Shown here piece by piece: positions 25,081 to 38,315 of a DNA stretch of 64,000 bases. The notes under the pieces are model-generated. The model was not told the origin of the DNA, did not search any database, and saw only the letters and a program-made list of their open reading frames with translations. Within the stretch, counting starts at the first letter, position 1. The number at the start of each line of letters is the position of its first letter. The position numbers and the translations under genes were made by a program. Source of the DNA: Trichoplusia ni (taxonomy: Eukaryota; Arthropoda; Insecta; Lepidoptera; Noctuidae); the NCBI RefSeq assembly GCF_003590095.1, contig NC_039488.1, positions 4,774,001 to 4,838,000 on the forward strand, in the 5' to 3' direction.

Positions 25081-27215
25081 TAAATAATGAATATTCAATA
25101 TAACATGATTAAACCTATGCTTCTATTTTTATTAGCAACTGAATTGATTGACTTAGAAATTCTATTCTGTGCTGGGATGTGCTGGGGGTAAACAACAATT
25201 CTGGATAACTGTGTCAGTGCTGAATCCTCGAGCTGATAAACAGTCGCCAAATACTGTTTACCTTACCGTTTCTATGTATGAATGCAACATTTTTCATTTA
25301 AGATTAACTATTTATTATTATCTATTATTTCTTAAGTCGCTTGAGTTATTGGAAAACGCTCAAATTTTTTAAATTCAATTTTGCTGTATCACGTGCCTTA
25401 GATATGTTATTTTCATTTTCTTTAACAAAAGATTTGAAATTACAAGTACAAAGGTACTGCTTTGCATTCAAGCATATAAGAGCTAACGTCGCTTGAAGGC
25501 TGTTGTTTAGTAAATAACATTTACTTTACTTTTACCAACTTTTTTTTTACGGCAAAGGAATCCGCACGTGGCTCTCGTGCGCAAAACGTGACCATTGATA
25601 ACTTTCTGACTCATACTCTATTTGAAAATATTATTTTCCTGTTACTGTAAATAAAAAACACCATGACTTCCCTAAGGAAATTCATCTTATTATACCTATT
25701 TGTTTATTGCTATTTCAGTCCAAATCGGGATAACAATAATAATAAAGCCGTAGCTAAACAACGGTGCTAGATTTCATTGCTATAAAGCACGGAGGCAGTA
25801 GCATGAAAATAGGTTTGCTGTGTAGTCTTGCTCGTTATAAATAAAATTGTAGGCATTGCTTAATTATGAGCCCGAAGCTCAGAAGTGAAATTTTTACAAC
25901 ATCGGTGGCCCTTTTCGCTATCGGGGGCAGTGGGTCAACTTTACTCCAGATCTAAGTACACGAAACAACGGAAAAGCATGAGAATGATTTTATTTTCAAA
26001 TACGTCCTTGAGGGTTGCGTGAGACCCCCAGCTACTGGCATAACTTACATTTTGCGTGTAATTCAGGCGTCAAGAATGTTTTTATTCGATCAAGTATTTG
26101 TACACATGTCAAGAATGTTAATAATAGCATTAGCACCGAAGCAATTAGTTCCTATTGAACCTTTGATAACACCTTGCGGTCGTATTAATTTCCTGTTTAT
26201 TTCGTATCATTTGCCTACACTTACGAATTGACTTCCATTTTATACTTTTGTTAAAAACATCAACATCATAAAGGGAATTATGAGTAGGTAGTACTAGTGC
26301 CCACAATTTGGTGATCTTGTATTGATATTTAAAAAATACCAGATGCGTTGAGTACCTTATTAAATTTAGTCTGTTAAAAAATAATGACTTTGTTATAATC
26401 TTTCAATATTACTCAATCATCGTCTTCCCTAAATTGTATTCTTATTGCGTACTGGGTTTAGACCCTTTCTCGTAATATCAACAGCAAAATTTCGGCAGAA
26501 GTAATTAAATATCAAATTTTATTGATGAAGAAAGGAAGTTCCTTGAAAGTTTTATCAGAGGAGTATCGTGGGCAAAATCATCAGTAACTCGTAAAGTAAA
26601 TTATGTTAGTGTGATTAGATCAGGCTGCGCACGGGGCGTGTGGCGGTGCTGGAGGACTGCCGCCATGTCTTAAAGTACTGGAGTCGTGGAAGCGTGACAG
26701 CACTCTACAGTCTGTAGAACACCGTCTCTCTTCCACAGCTGCAATGAATTACGTTAAGAGGTGGGTCCTCAGGGCGGGGTGGCGTGCCAGCGCGGCTGCC
26801 AGCCTTACGTCACGCATCACGGCTTGAGCTCCCGCTACTTACTGCCTTACACCCTTTCACTTTATATATCTAGATAAGACTGTCTATCACTTCACTACTT
26901 ACAGCAATCCTTCAAGGAAACATCAAACTTACCGCAAGGCATTTGTCTTCGCCAGAAAAGCTTACTAAGCTAAGGTCTTTTTACGCTGGTTTCTGTCTGC
27001 CGGGAGAATAAGGCGATTTTCTGAATTTGTGATAAGTATATACCCATAACCCATAATGTTATGTGGTGGCCAATGAGTAATGACTCACACGCTGCACGCA
27101 ACATTTGTATTTTGCGTCCAGTTCACGGCCAAAATGATTCAGATCTTGAACAGCATTAGGCAAGTATTTCAAGGCTGTTCTGTACTTACTGTTTACCACT
27201 CCTGTACTTATAAGC

Positions 27216-27261
27216 CACAAACTTTGGAACTGAAATTGGAAATTCAGTGCCAAAGTTTGTG
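27216..27261. repeat. Imperfect hairpin, arms about 21 bp
   Basis: The stretch cacaaactttgg (27216 on) pairs with ccaaagtttgtg ending at 27261, and the pairing continues inward with one mismatch to a very short loop. It lies about 450 nt before the ankyrin gene start. Confidence 0.7.
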
Positions 27262-27685
27262 TTGCGTTTTTTTGCGATTTAAATAAAAGAAAAACTTACC
27301 CAAGTCGCCTTTTGTGGAGTTGTTCGTCTCAAGCTTTTTATAAAAAGATTTTTCCAATGAATTGGTAAATAGTATTAAGTAGCACAAGACATTTGAAGTC
27401 AATAACATGTACGTTGACCGCTATAGGCACAAAAGCTACGTGTAAGGTTCCATACGTAAACTCGTCTAAGACTATATAGTTGGTAAACGGTGACCTGCTT
27501 TAAGCATGTTAATAGATTAGGTGTTGGGCGGGCGGCTGGCGGCGTGGCGGCGGGCGGCGGGCGTTGCGTGGCGCCCACCGCCCAGCCACCTCTGTCCGAG
27601 CAGCGGGCAGCTCGCGAGGGCAGTCTGAGGCACGCGCCCTCCGCGCCCGCCCGCGACCACTCGCCGCCGCACTCGCCCGGCACGC

Positions 27686-27706
27686 ATGGCGCGGAGCGTT
27701 CTCTAA
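27686..27706 (+). promoter_or_regulatory. Upstream ORF (6 codons) before the ankyrin gene start
   Basis: ATG at 27686 reads MARSVL then TAA at 27704-27706, ending 10 nt before the main ATG at 27717. If the leader includes this region, the uORF would be met first by scanning ribosomes and could lower translation. Confidence 0.4.
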
Positions 27707-27716
27707 CCCTTCTGTT

Positions 27717-30700
27717 ATGGACAAGCGCGCGACCAGCGGCCGGGGCGAGCCCATCCCAAGCATCCTCAAGAAGCCTAAGAGCCGGCACAAGGGTGACCTC
27801 GTGGACAAGAGTACAAAAATCAAGCGAGAGAAGGTGGAAGGTTCGAAAAAGGCAGGAGACGTGAGCGCGCCGCTGCAGCAGGGGTGCTCCCCGCTTATGT
27901 ACGCCTGCCAGCAGGCTGACTACAAGGCGGTCGTTGATATACTCAATAAGGACGTGAGTTTAGCGGCATCGGTCCCTTTTAGAGGGCAACATTGCACTAT
28001 GAAGCAAACAACAACATTGCCACCAAGATCAGTCTCATATCACAAGTCGATTATGGAACTAAACATGAACGCCGTCACTTGAGGCCTCATCTTCACTATC
28101 GATCGTAAAACTCATAAATTTTGGTCAGTAAATTAAGAGTTGATTGACATGAAACGGAATAGCGCTATAACTTGTACACGCGATGTTAGCTGTTCCTCGA
28201 TCGCTTTACTCCTTGTCTGTAAACAACCCTTCCCGCTCGACGCCGGCTTCTAAGGCATTACTTGGTATTCATAAATTCTGTTCGCGTATTAACACTACAT
28301 TTAACAAGACGATGTATCATTATAAGTCCATTCGAAAAGGCGTTTTTTAGCTTTTATAAAATTTCGCGAGTTAAATTGTTATAATAATTGGCTTTTGTGT
28401 AATTTATGATCATACATTAAAACGAAAATAATGTAAATATATTAAATTTTTAAATACGACGGCAGTTTGTTGCATTTTTTCAGGCTTAGGTACATAAATA
28501 AACATTCGCGAGTTGATAATCATGACGCTTATGTTATCAAACTTCTAAGCTTCCAAGGAAATGCACTAGCACGCGGTGAGACGGGGGTGAGGGGCAGTAG
28601 TCAATCAATAGGTTTAGAATTGGCTGGCACAATAGAAGGGAAAGTTCTCACATGCACGGCATTGGCGTGACGATTACAAACACGGTTGTCAGGAGTGACA
28701 CGTGGCGTAAGCTGTTCCCCTCGCGACTGCCGGTACCCAAGCTTCATTATTCATTTACTAAACGTCCATTCTTTGCCTTCGTTTTCACCCCAAAATTACC
28801 TTTCACTTCGGAGACATAATACAATGTAATATTTTATTATCTTTCATTCCACCGACTCAAATTGTATGTAATACATATTCGTTGTTATCCATTACTTTAA
28901 TGTGTAATAAAATCATAAAACGAATTAGGAATGCTTCTTATAACAGTTTATCAATTTTAATTAAGACTTCTGAGAACCTTCTGTATCATAAGCTAGTAAT
29001 AGTCATTTTATATCCAACACGATCTTGGTAGAAAATATTCGACTCAACATCAAAAAAATCACGTTCTTTTGATGGAAAATTCAGACCTATGTTAATTATT
29101 TCTTTTTCCATTTTGATGATAGTTTTCTTTCCTCGCCATTCTATTATAATATTTCGATGGTGCAGCCAGCATCAGTCCGTGTTCGTGACCGCGGCTTGCG
29201 TTGCGCGCTGCACTACTGCGCGTCGAGCGGGGCGGGTGCGAGCCAGGCGGCGCGTGCAGCCTGCGCCGACCGCGTGCTGATGGCTGCGCCGGCACTGGCC
29301 AACGCGAGGGATGCAGACGGCCTAACTCCACTCCACCTGGCCGTCGTACATGGCAATGTACCGCTGGTACAGACTCTCCTGGCTGCCGGCGCGGACGTCA
29401 ACGCAAGAGACGATGAGCATCATACTGTTGTCCATTGGGCTACCGGTGAGTTTAAAAAAAACTTAAGTTCTGTACTCTCTATATTGCAGATTGATAGATT
29501 TGAAACATAACTATCTATACAAAACCCTAGCAATGTTGTCGAATGCTTAAAACTTTACAAAAGCTTCAGCAATTCGAAGAGTAAATTATGACAAAGCAAC
29601 GACTCGAAGATACCACAACCATTAGTTCGTTGGTTGGCGACTATCAAAGTTGGAATCATTTAGTTCGTCGGGGTGTTGGCCTAGGCGCGGTGTGACGGTA
29701 ACAGATGGTCGGAGTGAGTTGTTATCTAACCGGTGTCACTCGCGGTGCGGCGCAGCTTTGCCTCCGCGGTTATCACCAGCCCTAGCTTGACGGTGCGGTG
29801 CACGCGAACCAATTAGTTACTCACCGCACACGTGTCAATCACATGTCTTCTGCTCTGTTATGAACTGATTTGAAGTGCTTCACTCTTATGACTTTGCTGC
29901 TCATAATGGGCTTATTGTGGCCCACTGTTTTAATAAAATGTTCTAGTTAGTTTATGACTTACTTTTGCTGAAGCCTTTAGCGTAGCATCATATTATTATG
30001 TAATTCTACATTATCTAACCATAAGTATAATCCTGAAATAACGATATGGAAATTCTCGAAAATTCCCGCAAGTAATCATGACATAAAAGCTCTACAATTA
30101 CTAAAAAAGATTCAGAATAGCCTGGATAACCTACTTCTTATTGAAGTCTCGAAGCTCGTGATTAATTGCTAAGGAGAGGTCAGCATAAATCTCATGTATA
30201 TCGGATTATCGGCCCCTTGCCGGCAACTCGTTAAGTGGAGTGATGACCTTCCACGTGTGGTGGCCCGTTACATGTAATCGTCTCCAGATTGTTGACTTGA
30301 GGCAAGACATGCTTAGTTACCTATGAATAATACAGCATGCATTAAAAAGCCTGTCTGATCAATTGGGGTTATAGTGTAGTGTTTAATGATTAATAAGGTA
30401 CATACTTGTGATTATTTTTTGGAAAAAACGAAAGAATTTTCCTTCAATTAATTAACTACAAATAATATTGTACAGATTACGTATTACTGAACAAAAAAAA
30501 ATGAACGAATAGATAACTCCCAAAAATTTGGAAATTTCTTAAAATTCAGGGTAATATTTAACAGCATTAACGAATTAAAGAAATATTTTTTGATGTTACA
30601 TGAAGACCTATTTTTTTCAACATTTTTAGCACGACCGGCGAGTCCCTTATTGGTCCTTCAAAGATCGGACAGGGTTCTTTATACGTACTGTATAAGTACC

Positions 30701-33700
30701 GGCTTACTTTTTTGTGAACTTTTTTTGAGAACTCTAAATAATTGGAGTGTCACAGTAACTATTAACATATTTTCAAGTTTGAAATAAAATGTTGGCAATG
30801 GCACTGAATATTTCAAACCATAGCTATATATTTTAAATAATGCCATAAATAAATAGCTACTTATCTTTACATAGAACTGACAATTCGGAAGGAAATCGTA
30901 ACACACGAAGATATGCTAATATAATGTACACAGGAATTTAATGTTCTCCGCCAAGGCGAAACAATGAGTGAAGAACACCGGCTTGGTATAAATAGCGTTA
31001 CGGCGCAAGGCTGCATAAGATGGCTGCTATAATGCAACACGTCAGATCAGGGCGACATGCGACGAGGCCCAAGGTCATACCCAGTTCCGTTTTAGCTGAA
31101 TGTGTGACGAGCTCAGCCGGACTTCCGACATCAGATCCTGACTCACACTTTTAGGAATATATACAGTATGTATAAACCATGTCCGATCCTTGAAGGGCAT
31201 ATAAGTGACTTGCCAAAAGTGCTAAAAAGAATATTGAAGAAAATCTAGGTCTTGACATAACATCAAAGTATATTTAGCACAGCATTAACGACAAAATAAA
31301 GTTCAATTTTAGGTGGTTACCTTGTTGTTACGATTTAGCCGGTTAGACTCGAAGCCGACCCCAATATAGTTGGGAAAAGGCCAGGCCGATGATGATTCAA
31401 AAGCAATCATTGTAGATTACACTACCCCTTTTTTATCGGATTATTTTTAATAAATGCTGTAGACTAGAAATACCTCGACGAAATAGAAACATGGAAAGAC
31501 ACTATTCAGCCTTAAAGATCAATGTTTATATTTGCATACAAGCCACGCAAAATCGATTTTCGATCTCGCAAACATATTGAATGATAACTGCTCATTGAAT
31601 TTGTAATGTCGACATTAAGGATACGCGAACTCTATTGCCAGAGCATTTACCAGCATACCTGTCGTATGGGAATGCCGCATTGTTATAAGTCATCGTTATA
31701 AATGTGTTGCGGTGCTGGTGGTGGCTAGTCTGTATTTTAGGGGGATGTGGGGTTGTCCGGTGCGATGTTATTGAGCGGCTAGCAAGGTCGGGCCCTTGAA
31801 CTCTTACGGACCGCAATCTAGGACTAGGTTTTTCAAAGAATTCGTAATCTGAAAGGTCGAGTTTGAGTGACAAGGAAACTTTTTATATGGGCTGCTGATT
31901 AGAGCAAGGTTATAGTTAGGTGTGAATCACATATTTTTGACAAGGTGCGGGTACTGTCAACTCGGGCATTTAGGTTTTTAGGTCTCTGCACTTAAAAGTT
32001 AATTTATGTACGGGGAATTTTGATCGCTACAATTGAATCACTAGCTGTTGCGACTTGCGCGCAAGTCCAGGGGGCTATGAAGATATAAGATAGGATTTTT
32101 TTTTAATTGCATTAATACTCATAGCTTTAGAATGCACGCAAATTGTCCCAGTTTTTCGTGATGGTTTAAATATCCTACTTATAGCCTTCCTCATTCAAGC
32201 GATATCTATTATAGCCCATTTAGACGATGCGAGAAATATCGTGCTAGTTGTAATATATTGTGCAGCCGCGCAGCTCGGGTATTTAAGATGACATTATAAT
32301 CGCCAGCAATGTATTACAACTTGCACGATAATTCTTGTACCATCTAAATGGGAGAAATATTATTAACTAGCTGTTGCCCGCGACTTCGTTCGCGTGGTTA
32401 GAAGATATAAGTTATGATTTATACCTGCCCTGTTTTTTCCATATTTTCCATTATATCTTCGCTCCTATTAGTCGCAGCGTGATATTATATAGCTTAAAAC
32501 CTTCCTCGATGAATGGTCTATTCAATAAAAAAAGAATTTTCCAATTTGAACCAGTAGTTCCTGAGATTAGCGCGTTCAAACAAACAAACTCTTCACCTTT
32601 ATATATTAGTATATATATTTTATTTAGTATTTATTAGTATTTAGATTAATTATCGTTCTTCGGTTGTTCAATGACTAGTAGGTATAAACGTTGAATTAGT
32701 TAAAAAGGCGTTTTTCAAAATGCCAAAATGCTTTCTCAAAAGAAATACTAACTATTGGTACTATGTTATCATCTAATCTTAAAGTTTCTGTTTGTGTTAG
32801 TTTGTGGGGAAGTTGGTGCGCTTCGAGCTGTGTTAGCGGCCGGTGCGGACGCGGCTACCTCAGACCAGCACGGCGGGTATCCCTTGCACTACGCGGCGCA
32901 AATGTGTGGTGCACCAGCTGCTACTGATCACCAGGTACTTTCGAAACTTAGGAATACTGACGAATACAATAAATTAATACATTTCAAAGATCATAGGAGT
33001 ATCTGATTATTTGGTGTTTGATCTTAGAAATATTTACTGGTTTTAGATGAAAAAAGAAACCTTATTTTCGATTTATTCAGGCTTAAAACTAGTGACTCGT
33101 GAGTAAACCGATCAAAGCAATTTAATTGTGTTTCCTTCTACAGAGTAGAGGGGCAGCTCTCGAAGTGTTGCGGGCACTAGTAAAAGAGGGCGGAGCAAGT
33201 GTAGACGTGAGGGATGCTGACGGTCGAACACCACTGCTGTGGGCAGCTTCTGCAGGTTCAGCGGCTGCCGTGCTTGCCCTGCACCAAGCCGGATCCAAAG
33301 TTGACGATGCTGATAGGTACGGTGTATTTACTGAGCTTTACTTTAACTCTATCATCACGCACGCTTTATGAGTTTTATATTTTAATGGTGTATTGTTCCC
33401 AGGGATGGGTTGACAGCATTACACTGCGCTGCGGCTAGAGGCCATACCGAAGCTCTTGAAACATTAGTCGGCTTATGTGGAGCTCGAGTGGATGTCGCAG
33501 ACTCGCACGGCTGTACTCCACTGCATTACGCCGCTGCATTAGGCCACGCTGACTCAACATCAGCTTTGCTACAACATGGAGCTGATTCTCATCGCCAAGA
33601 TAGAAGAGGCCGCAGCCCTGCTCACACAGCAGCAGCCAAAGGACAGATTGAAACTGTACGAATACTCGGTTAGTAGCCATTTTATTTAGAACAGCAGAAC

Positions 33701-36700
33701 GTAGTTTTGTCATGCTAACTTATCTTATTCTGTTTTTCAGGTGCTAGAGGAGCTAATCTGTGGTTACGCAATTCTAAAGGTGATTTGCCCTTACATGAAG
33801 CTGTTGCATCAGGAAGGCGAGAGTTGGTTAAGTGGCTTTTGGACGGTAGGCCATCCCAAGTCAATGCTACCAACCACGAAGGTCGAACACCTCTACATAT
33901 AGCAGCAGCTACAGATAACGCAGATTTATGCCGTTTACTACTTGATAGAGGTGCAGAAGTTAATCTAGTAGCAAGGTCATCAAAAAATGAACCACTAACC
34001 CCTTTAGATTGCGCAACCACCCGAGGGCATCGATCTACAGCTAAATATTTGCAAATGCATGGTGGTTTGCCAGCATCAAAGCTAGCTAACACAGAAATCG
34101 TAATAGACGGAGCTCCAATAACTGCATTACCAACTCGAAAAGTAACCAGTACCAAAATTGATGTACGCGATAGAATAAGAATAGAAAAAAGGGAAGTTGT
34201 TGAAATATCTAGTCCTGTTCAAGAAAGACGACGAATTAAAAATAGAAACGACAGTGATTCATCAAATGAATCGTATACTGATAATAGAAATCGTAAAAAA
34301 TCTGACTCACATAGATATAGAGATAATAATCATAAAGAGAGAAGAAAAAGACTAATGCATACTCAAAAAAGCTTTAGCGATGGTTATGACAGTGAGTTTG
34401 AGGGATATGAACGAGAAGACTCAAGGGACAATAAACATAAATCTTCTAAAAAGAATAGATCCAAAAGCGAACCTTCTCGACGGCATAAACGTAGTGCTAA
34501 GCCACGGCAACGATACCGATCTCGGTCTGACAGTTCTTCAGATTCTGATAGCTATTCTGAGAAAAGAAGAAGCAGACGCCATCATAGACGAAGCAAGCGA
34601 AAATCGAGTTCTCCTTCAGATAGTAGTAGCTCGGAGTCAAGTGAACGACGTAGCACAAAACGTAAAGGAAAAAAAACTTCGATTCATATCGAAAATGATG
34701 AGCGAAAACAAAGTGTTAATATAGTTAAGTATAATACCGAAAATGTTCAGAGCAATGAAAAAGATGAAAATCTTGTAGTTGATACGGAACCTAAAATTGA
34801 AGGAACTAAATCAGAAGCAGAAAAAGACGAAAGCATATTAATTAAGAATGTAGCACACAGTGAGACCGAAACGGACACTTTATCTGTTAAAACAAACATG
34901 ATCACTACAGAAGCTCAAATCCATATGGAAAGACAGTCAAGCCAACATGGAAATTCTGAACTAAACGTCACTGTAGATTCTAGTAATAATGTATCTATTG
35001 AGACTTCTAACCTATCTGTTACTCATAAAGATTTAACAGAAGAAGCAAAAACACGAACTGAAAATCTTGAAATTAAGGAAAGTGAAAAAGAAGCCATCGA
35101 GGAGCCAGCGGCTGAAAGTCCAAGTGTAGAGAAACAAATACCACCATCAGGGCCTGCAAACGAGTCAAGCACTACTGATAAAGAAAACGCTTTGAGTGAA
35201 GGAAAAGAAATGCAATATTCAAATATAAGTGAAAATGATAAAACTGAAGAAAAAAAATCAGACGGCCAGGAAAAAACAGCAACCGACAAAGAAAAACCTG
35301 CAGACGATGAAAAAAACAATCAAACAGAAGGTTTAGAACATATACCACCCGTTGAACAAAGTAGCAAGGAGAATAGCCCACGTTCGAACGATAATATTAA
35401 ATCATCTAGTCCGGAAGTAGAACTTACGCGAAGAAAATCTTTTCAGGTGTTATCAGGGCCAGATGAAAAGTTGATGCTAAGTAAAGACTTATCCGGAGAC
35501 TTGAAAACAAGTTGCGATATACCAAGTATTGAGCAAACAGAAACTCAAGAGAAAAGTAATTCTCCGATAGTTTCATTTTCAAATAAAGATGAGATTATCG
35601 AAAGTAAAGAATCAAATAACAAAGCTGAACATTTAATGGGGGAATCGGTCGATCACAGCTTTGACCCAGAAACAGACAAACAAATTCAAGATAGTATTTT
35701 ACAAAAAGATAGTAGTGAAAGTAATATTATAAGTTCAGAAGAAAGGAGAAAGGAGTTTAGTTCCACAACTGGCAGCAGTACTGAGAATCAAAACTATGAC
35801 AAAGGCCTAGTTTCAGTGCTTGATGATAATCTCTCAAGTAGTCGTGCAGTGCAACAAGTTATCTTAGAAAACTTGTCTGAAGAGTTTGACGTCAATTTGT
35901 CATTGCCGCAGACCTCTCCAAAAAGAATAAGAAAGAGTTCAAGAGAAAGTCAAGGTAGCAGTCGCAAAAGTAGCATTTATGAAACGGAGAGTTATAAAGT
36001 ACTATCGGATATTGCTAGTGCGCCTGATGTTACTACTGGGATTCTAAAGAAAACCTCTGTAAAATTAGATGACGGTTCCATGGAGGGCGATAGAGAATTG
36101 TTTGATGCCGATAAACCCACTAAAGAAGGGTATATGGGCCGTGTCCCTAGTGTTAGCGATAATGAGCTATACAGTCACAGTGAAGCCAATGGCCGGAGAA
36201 AACGTTTTCGTAAGAAAGGCAGAACGAAAAGTAGAACAACTATTCGGTCAAAAAGTGAAAATTCTGAAAGAGGTTACGAATCCAGTGGTCTAATGGACTC
36301 GGGGTTTGAACCCAGTCCAAGAGCTATTCAGAGGCAAATAACTAGCCCTCGTCTGGCAGCATATTACCAGCAACGTAATGCTACTGGCAAGTATTCCGGG
36401 AAATCAGATAGTAGGATCCCTGTACGGAAGCCTGGAGATAAAAATGCCGTCGATATGAAGTCCGTTACTCAGAGGATACAAACCAACATGAGAAGGTACG
36501 GTATTTAAATATTTAATCGAACAATTTTATTGGTAACATAAGTATTTAATTCAGACGTGATTCAATAATTTCAATATTTACAGATATTACTGCGAGAGAA
36601 AGATCTTTCAACACTTATTGGAACTAAAACGACTGCAAATACGAACAAGTAAAACTAACGAGGCTGTCCTAGTGAAAAGAGCTATCGATGAATACAATAA

Positions 36701-37431
36701 ATCAAGTTTAGCCAACGTAGGCTTAGGTCCATATAATACTCCTGATTACTCATTCAGCAGTTTTGAAAAGTTCCTCTATGAAAGTTTGAGGAAGTTACAA
36801 AAGAGTGGGAAGAAACATTTGGACAAGTTGCCAGAGAGGCCTATCGACTTTGACTACGGAGAGAGTGAATTGTATAAAATGAGTGCGATCCCTGATAACC
36901 CTTGCCTCTGTACCAGCAAAACTCACCGTTGCTTCCACGCTGTGCATGCATACACCGGCATACCATGTTCTGCATACAGTGAGTACTATATTTATTTGAG
37001 AATATTTTTGGCAGGTAGATATGAAGCGGACAAGCGGTAGCAATTGAACAACTATTTATAACAGTACTTACCATGAATAAAATTCTATTTGTAAATATAT
37101 TATTATTACTAAACTATTTTTTAACTTTACAGTACCTTACAAGTGGAACCATCACACAATGCCAAAGCCTGCTACACCAGGGGGTGCGAAGTCTAAAGGA
37201 TTCCTGCCGAAGATCAACTCTAAGCCGCCATCTGGCACAGCCAAGGCTCATGTCACTTTAGAAGTGTCTCATGGAACTGAGAAACAATTGATAGCGCTGC
37301 CGGCTGAAAAACTGGACAAGAATAAACGATATTACGTCACATTTACAGTAAAGGGCTCCGAACCAACATCTGATAACGATAACTCTTCTCCGAGCGCCAC
37401 TTTGAATACAAAGAGCGTCCGAACAGGTTGA
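27717..37431 (+). CDS. Large ankyrin-repeat protein with disordered Ser/Lys-rich middle, complete, eight exons
   Basis: Exons 27717-27953, 29166-29445, 32801-32934, 33144-33316, 33403-33668, 33741-36495, 36584-36978, 37133-37431 (TGA) encode 1,512 residues; every junction keeps phase. ATG 27717 is the first in-frame ATG (MDKRATSGRGEPIPSILKKP). Residues about 59-470 form roughly 12 ankyrin repeats (GCSPLMYACQ, DGLTPLHLAV, DGRTPLLWAA, HGCTPLHYAA, KGDLPLHEAV, EGRTPLHIAA and others). Exon 6 (2,755 nt) carries the last repeats, then low-complexity sequence with an RS-like tract near residues 610-670 and long Glu/Ser/Lys-rich disorder. Residues 1282 onward form a distinct module: RYYCERKIFQHLLELKRLQI, PCLCTSKTHRCFHAVHAYTG, then PYKWNHHTMPKP. 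The ankyrin part implies a protein-binding scaffold; I do not recognise the gene. Exons 1-2 are GC-rich and exon 6 AT-rich. Confidence 0.88.
27954..29165 (+). other. Ankyrin gene intron 1
   Basis: No recognised repeat or coding signal beyond the shared AT-rich background. The acceptor at 29164-29165 (gatggtgcag) has a weak pyrimidine tract. Confidence 0.5.
31319..31398 (+). repeat. Short non-LTR retrotransposon tail
   Basis: The stretch actcgaagccgaccccaata then tagttgggaaaaggccagg and gatgatgat is a very common lepidopteran LINE 3' tail. Only the last 80 nt or so remain. Confidence 0.6.
32215..32352. repeat. MITE-like element, family E, copy 1
   Basis: It starts cccatttagacgatgcgaga and ends with the imperfect inverse (gtaccatctaaatggg). 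The arms pair for nearly 50 bp, including the inner block cgtgctagttgtaatat against attacaacttgcacg. Related copies are at 59163-59294 and 63028-63116. Confidence 0.75.
32365..32613 (+). repeat. Non-LTR retrotransposon-type 3' fragment, family C
   Basis: It has the same GCTGTTGCCCGCGACTT start, agtagttcctgagattagcg block and tatatattagtata end as the copies at 11004 and 17353. It follows the family E element by about 12 nt. Confidence 0.8.
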
Positions 37432-37762
37432 TTGTGATAGTAGTATGCAGAAACACCCCTAATCACTGCCAGCGTCGAAATACTAGAACTAGGATGATAT
37501 TATGAAGATTACTGAGCTCTATTTATTTATGTGATTAGACTGATTGAGTCCGTCCGTTGAAAAGTGTATTTATTTTTATAAATTTTAAGTGACAGTGGTA
37601 TATTATGTATATGTAACAGAGTCCCTATTCTACGTAAGTAAATGTTGTGTAGTCTTCCTGTTAACACGTTGTGATGCACAGAATTAAATTATGGAAATGC
37701 TATGTTGTAAGTTCGATGATTGTTGTCTGCACTAAATATTTTTGTCAAAATACTCAAACCGT

Positions 37763-37768
37763 AATAAA
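37763..37768 (+). terminator. Poly(A) signal AATAAA of the ankyrin gene
   Basis: Canonical hexamer about 330 nt after the stop codon, in AT-rich DNA. Confidence 0.65.
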
Positions 37769-37799
37769 ATAATTATAGTAAGATATACGTTTTTCGTTT

Positions 37800-37900
37800 T
37801 TGTTCGCCTGCTGCGTAGCAACCTATACTCTTCTAGTCAAAGGGTACACGGAACCCTATTACTGAGGCCCCGCTGTCCGTGGTGGCCAGACAGTAAAAAA
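37800..37900. repeat. Dispersed repeat fragment between convergent genes
   Basis: The block ggtacacggaaccctattac, then gaggccccgctgtccg, is typical of a frequent lepidopteran repeat. It lies between the 3' ends of the ankyrin and dynein genes. Class and ends are uncertain. Confidence 0.4.
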
Positions 37901-38035
37901 AATCACTGAAGATGTACATGTATTCTGTTGCCTTTATAACAAGCCTTTCATCATACATTTGTTGGTTGGTGAGGGGAAAATCCATTTAAGAGTGGGTACC
38001 TACAATGTTATTTGTTACTGACCGATCCAAATGGT

Positions 38036-38041
38036 TTTATT
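38036..38041 (-). terminator. Possible poly(A) signal of the dynein gene
   Basis: AATAAA on the minus strand (tttatt on plus), about 275 nt past the dynein stop. ATTAAA-type variants lie closer (about 38205-38225), so the site is not certain. Confidence 0.4.
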
Positions 38042-38315
38042 TATACCCAAGGTAGGTTCATTGAATCAGCTCTAAGTTTTACCAGTATCTTTAATCTTTT
38101 GAACGATTTTTTCAATTTAGGCGAGATTCATGCGATTCATCATCGCAAATGTTGTGTCTAAAAGTGAGAACGCAATAATTTTGTTATGAAGTAACATTTA
38201 ATAACCTATTAAAAGTATTAAAAAGCACAAATAACATTTACAGAATAATTAAATTAAGAAAAAAAATGCACAAGACTAGAAAGTGTGAGCTGTTGCTTCT
38301 AAAATGCCGGTGAGA

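Larger units (their letters stand above)
22509..27500. other. Intergenic stretch upstream of the ankyrin gene
   Basis: About 5 kb without a supportable coding gene. It holds two blocks of higher GC (about 22690-22920 and 26620-26830), a family D retroelement fragment (about 24885-25080) and a hairpin at 27216-27261. The first GC block runs into a strong donor (GTAAGT at 23090), so part of it may be a 5' UTR exon of the downstream ankyrin gene. Confidence 0.5.
29446..32800 (+). other. Ankyrin gene intron 2 (3.4 kb), repeat-bearing
   Basis: It contains a short LINE tail (31319-31398), a degenerate family C start near 32041, a MITE-like element (32215-32352) and a family C copy (32365-32613). 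A TATA-like ggtataaatagcg at about 30984 stands alone and is not assigned. The GC-rich patch 29690-29800 is unexplained. Confidence 0.6.

Noticed and set aside
27399..27864. Long overlapping frames on both strands in the GC-rich block before the ankyrin gene
   Set aside because: They exist only because GC-rich DNA has few stops. They start from non-ATG codons, show Ala/Arg/Pro-rich composition and overlap the real exon 1.
31592..31873. 93-codon minus-strand frame (LDLSDYEFFEKPSPRLRS and on) in the ankyrin intron
   Set aside because: Starts at a non-ATG codon, has no splice context and low-complexity His/Thr/Pro stretches. Probably repeat-derived; not supported as a gene.
34380..34724. 114-codon frame inside ankyrin exon 6
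   Set aside because: Out-of-frame shadow of the large coding exon.
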